Assembly: GCA_031268115.1 (NCBI GenBank)
Contig: JAIRXV010000364.1
Coordinates: 1-7,745 of the forward strand
Direction: 5' to 3'
Origin: Bifidobacteriaceae bacterium
GTDB lineage: Bacteria; Actinomycetota; Actinomycetes; Actinomycetales; WQXJ01
DNA length: 7,745 nucleotides
Below are positions 6,352 to 7,745 of this stretch, piece after piece; positions within the stretch are counted from its first letter, which is position 1; every line of letters starts with the position of its first letter. The notes beneath the pieces were generated by a model that was not told where the DNA came from, did not search any database, and saw nothing but the letters and a program-made list of their open reading frames with translations. The translations under genes and the position numbers were made by a program.

Positions 6352-7137
6352 CTACAAGAACAGCAGCCCCGCGGACAGGGCCGTGAACGCCAACACCACG
6401 GCGTTGAAGCGCGCTTGATCGATCCTTGAGATCAAGACTCGCCCCAGCCAGGTGCCGAACAGAACCAGGGGGATGCACACGGCGCAGATCTTCAACGAGT
6501 CGGCGTCCATCAACCCAAGACCCACTGAGAACGGCACTTTTATGGTGTTGACTAGGAAAAAGAACCAGGCTCCGGTGCCGAGGAACCTCCTCATTGGAAA
6601 CCGCGCGGCCAGGAAGTACAGCGTCATCGCCGGTCCCCCAGCGTTTGCGACCATGGTGGTGAAGCCGCCCAGAACGCCGTATCCCCCCGCCAACAACCAC
6701 TGCGCTCCACGGCGAGTGGGCGGGCCGGAGGTGGGGCCGTCATCGTCCAACGCGCGGCCGCGGCGGCGCCGAGCCGCCCACTGCGTGCCGTAATGGGCCA
6801 CCACCAGGCTCAACAGCACCACACCCATGGTGACTTTGAGCACCCGGTCTGAGACGAAGGAGAGGAACACCGTTCCCGCACCAACCCCCAGCAGGACGGG
6901 CACCACGAGCCGGCCGAGGTCGCGCCAAGCGACATCGTGGCGGTAGACGGCGATTGCCACAAGATCGCCCACTAACAGAAGCAACAGCAGCGTGCCGGTG
7001 GACGCTTTGGCGGGTAGCGCCCACGCGAACAGCGCCACCGCGATAGAGCCCACCCCTCCGATGGCGGTCTTGGCGAGTCCCACGGCCAACGCCCCAACCC
7101 CGAGGAGCACCCAGGCGAGGAGAGTTAGTTCCGGCAC
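6352..7137 (-). CDS. TauE/SafE-family (DUF81) membrane permease
   Basis: A polytopic inner-membrane protein of 261 residues, the usual size for this family of putative anion exporters. Characterised members are linked to export of sulfite, sulfoacetate or related small organic acids; the substrate here is unknown. Two related halves are visible. The first begins GVGALAVGLAKTAIGGVGS (13-31) and the second YGVLGGFTTMVANAGGPAMT (153-172), each a glycine-rich re-entrant-like segment as the family predicts. They are joined by a basic, polar cytoplasmic loop (about 122-145, with RRRRGR and DDDG). Hydrophobic segments fill 48-65, 75-95, 103-116, 188-206, 216-234 and 244-261. The start is a GTG at 7137, preceded only by a weak GGTGTGG-like site, so the exact start is less certain than the identity. 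The reductase gene lies downstream on the same strand, and the gene is divergent from the secreted protein at 7262. Confidence 0.88.
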   Translation of the reverse strand: MPELTLLAWVLLGVGALAVGLAKTAIGGVGSIAVALFAWALPAKASTGTLLLLLLVGDLVAIAVYRHDVAWRDLGRLVVPVLLGVGAGTVFLSFVSDRVLKVTMGVVLLSLVVAHYGTQWAARRRRGRALDDDGPTSGPPTRRGAQWLLAGGYGVLGGFTTMVANAGGPAMTLYFLAARFPMRRFLGTGAWFFFLVNTIKVPFSVGLGLMDADSLKICAVCIPLVLFGTWLGRVLISRIDQARFNAVVLAFTALSAGLLFL

Positions 7138-7261
7138 GATCCCACACCGTAGCCCCCCCGCCCACGGCGCGAAAACGGTTCAACAGGGGGACCCTGGGAC
7201 TAGCACGCATCGCGTACATGGTGTTGACTGGACGCAACCCTGTGCTTCCAAGGAGATCCCG
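7138..7261. promoter_or_regulatory. Divergent control region between permease and secreted Ig-like protein
   Basis: These 124 bases must hold promoters for both neighbours. A short palindrome CAGGG-GGA-CCCTG lies at 7184-7196. AAGGAGA at 7250-7256, five bases before the ATG at 7262, is a strong ribosome binding site for the plus-strand gene. TTGACT at 7224-7229 looks like a -35 box, but no -10 box sits at the right distance before the start. Promoters therefore remain unassigned. Confidence 0.5.
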
Positions 7262-7745
7262 ATGCCGTTCCATGTGCCTGAGTTCCTGGCGCCTCGCGGG
7301 TGTGCGTCCAGCCGCGATGCACGATGGCGTTCCCTCGCCTTGGCCCATTTGACGGCTTTGGCGTGTGGCGCGGTGGTCGCAGCGGGCCTGCTGGCCGCCC
7401 CTTTGGCCAGCGGGGACGATCCGACCCCGTCCGCACCGGCGGCAACACCGACCGAAGCCCCAACTGAGTCAGCGCTGCCCGCTCTGAAGGTTTTCGATCC
7501 GTGCTTCACGGGGAAACTGTCGGTGGGCAACACGTTGACGGCAGTGCTTGGGCCAGTCGAGGGTGAGATAGGCGGTGTCAAGGTCGAGTATCAGTGGTTA
7601 CGCGACGGCGAAGCGATTGCTGGAGCGACTTCCAAGAGCTACACCCTTGTGGAAGACGACGCGGGCACGGGTGTGTCTGTGCGGATCACCGCATCCAAGC
7701 CGGGGTATATCACCGAGGTCCGGGAAAGCTGTAACCGGCGGATTT
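7262..7745 (+). CDS. Secreted protein with actinobacterial Ig-like repeat domain (C-terminus beyond window)
   Basis: The first 161 residues of a protein that continues past the right edge. It begins with a long, arginine-containing n-region (1-23), then a hydrophobic Ala/Leu/Val core (about 24-47) ending in AAPLAS before Gly51-Asp-Asp, consistent with a Sec signal peptide. A Pro/Thr/Ala/Ser-rich linker (53-75) follows, as in many cell-wall proteins. Residues 82-150 match the common actinobacterial Ig-like repeat: GKLSVGNTLTA, then VEYQWLRDGEAIAGATSKSYTL, then DDAGTGVSVRITASKPGY. Such repeats usually occur in tandem in surface adhesins or wall-associated enzymes, so more are expected downstream. 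Cysteines 81 and 157 flank the domain and could form a disulfide. The start is fixed by AAGGAGA five bases upstream. The function of the whole protein cannot be told from this part. Confidence 0.87.
   Translation, partial: MPFHVPEFLAPRGCASSRDARWRSLALAHLTALACGAVVAAGLLAAPLASGDDPTPSAPAATPTEAPTESALPALKVFDPCFTGKLSVGNTLTAVLGPVEGEIGGVKVEYQWLRDGEAIAGATSKSYTLVEDDAGTGVSVRITASKPGYITEVRESCNRRI

Noticed and set aside
7179..7187. TTCAACAGG shared with 5074-5082
   Set aside because: A single 9-base match with no similarity in the flanks is expected by chance at this window size.
7224..7246. TTGACT as a -35 box for the secreted protein gene
   Set aside because: The position 17 bases downstream falls at the ribosome binding site and has no -10-like sequence.

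Overview
The window is high-GC DNA with G/C-rich third codon positions, good Shine-Dalgarno sites and secreted Ig-like proteins. This points to an actinobacterium (Actinomycetota); I cannot name the genus. It holds six protein genes. Two are cut by the window edges: the left transporter lacks its C-terminus and the right secreted protein lacks everything after residue 161. I see no rRNA, tRNA, CRISPR array, transposase or phage gene.

Layout: (1) 1-1394, minus strand: a DASS/SLC13-type sodium-coupled anion transporter running off the left edge. (2) 1395-1618: a divergent control region with a perfect 9-bp GC palindrome beside the transporter start. (3) 1619-3760, plus: a DinG-type iron-sulfur DNA helicase with an extra hydrophilic stretch in its second half. 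(4) 3761-4025: a non-coding gap. (5) 4026-4868, plus: an unrecognised exported protein with a C-terminal Ig-like (Big_3_5-like) fold. (6) 4869-5252: a convergent gap containing a probable terminator, a perfect 14-bp hairpin and a dense cluster of nested inverted repeats. (7) 5253-6230, minus: a YajO-like aldo/keto reductase. (8) 6352-7137, minus: a TauE/SafE-family permease, upstream of the reductase on the same strand and possibly co-transcribed with it. (9) 7138-7261: a second divergent control region. (10) From 7262, plus: the N-terminus of a secreted protein with an actinobacterial Ig-like repeat domain.

The genes do not form an obvious single pathway. They are mostly housekeeping or transport functions (anion uptake, DNA repair, redox, small-anion export) interspersed with two lineage-variable exported proteins. 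I found no convincing new defence or metabolic system. The parts least explained by known families are the folded intergenic element at about 5025-5259, the insertion in the helicase, and the central domain of the exported protein at 4026-4868.
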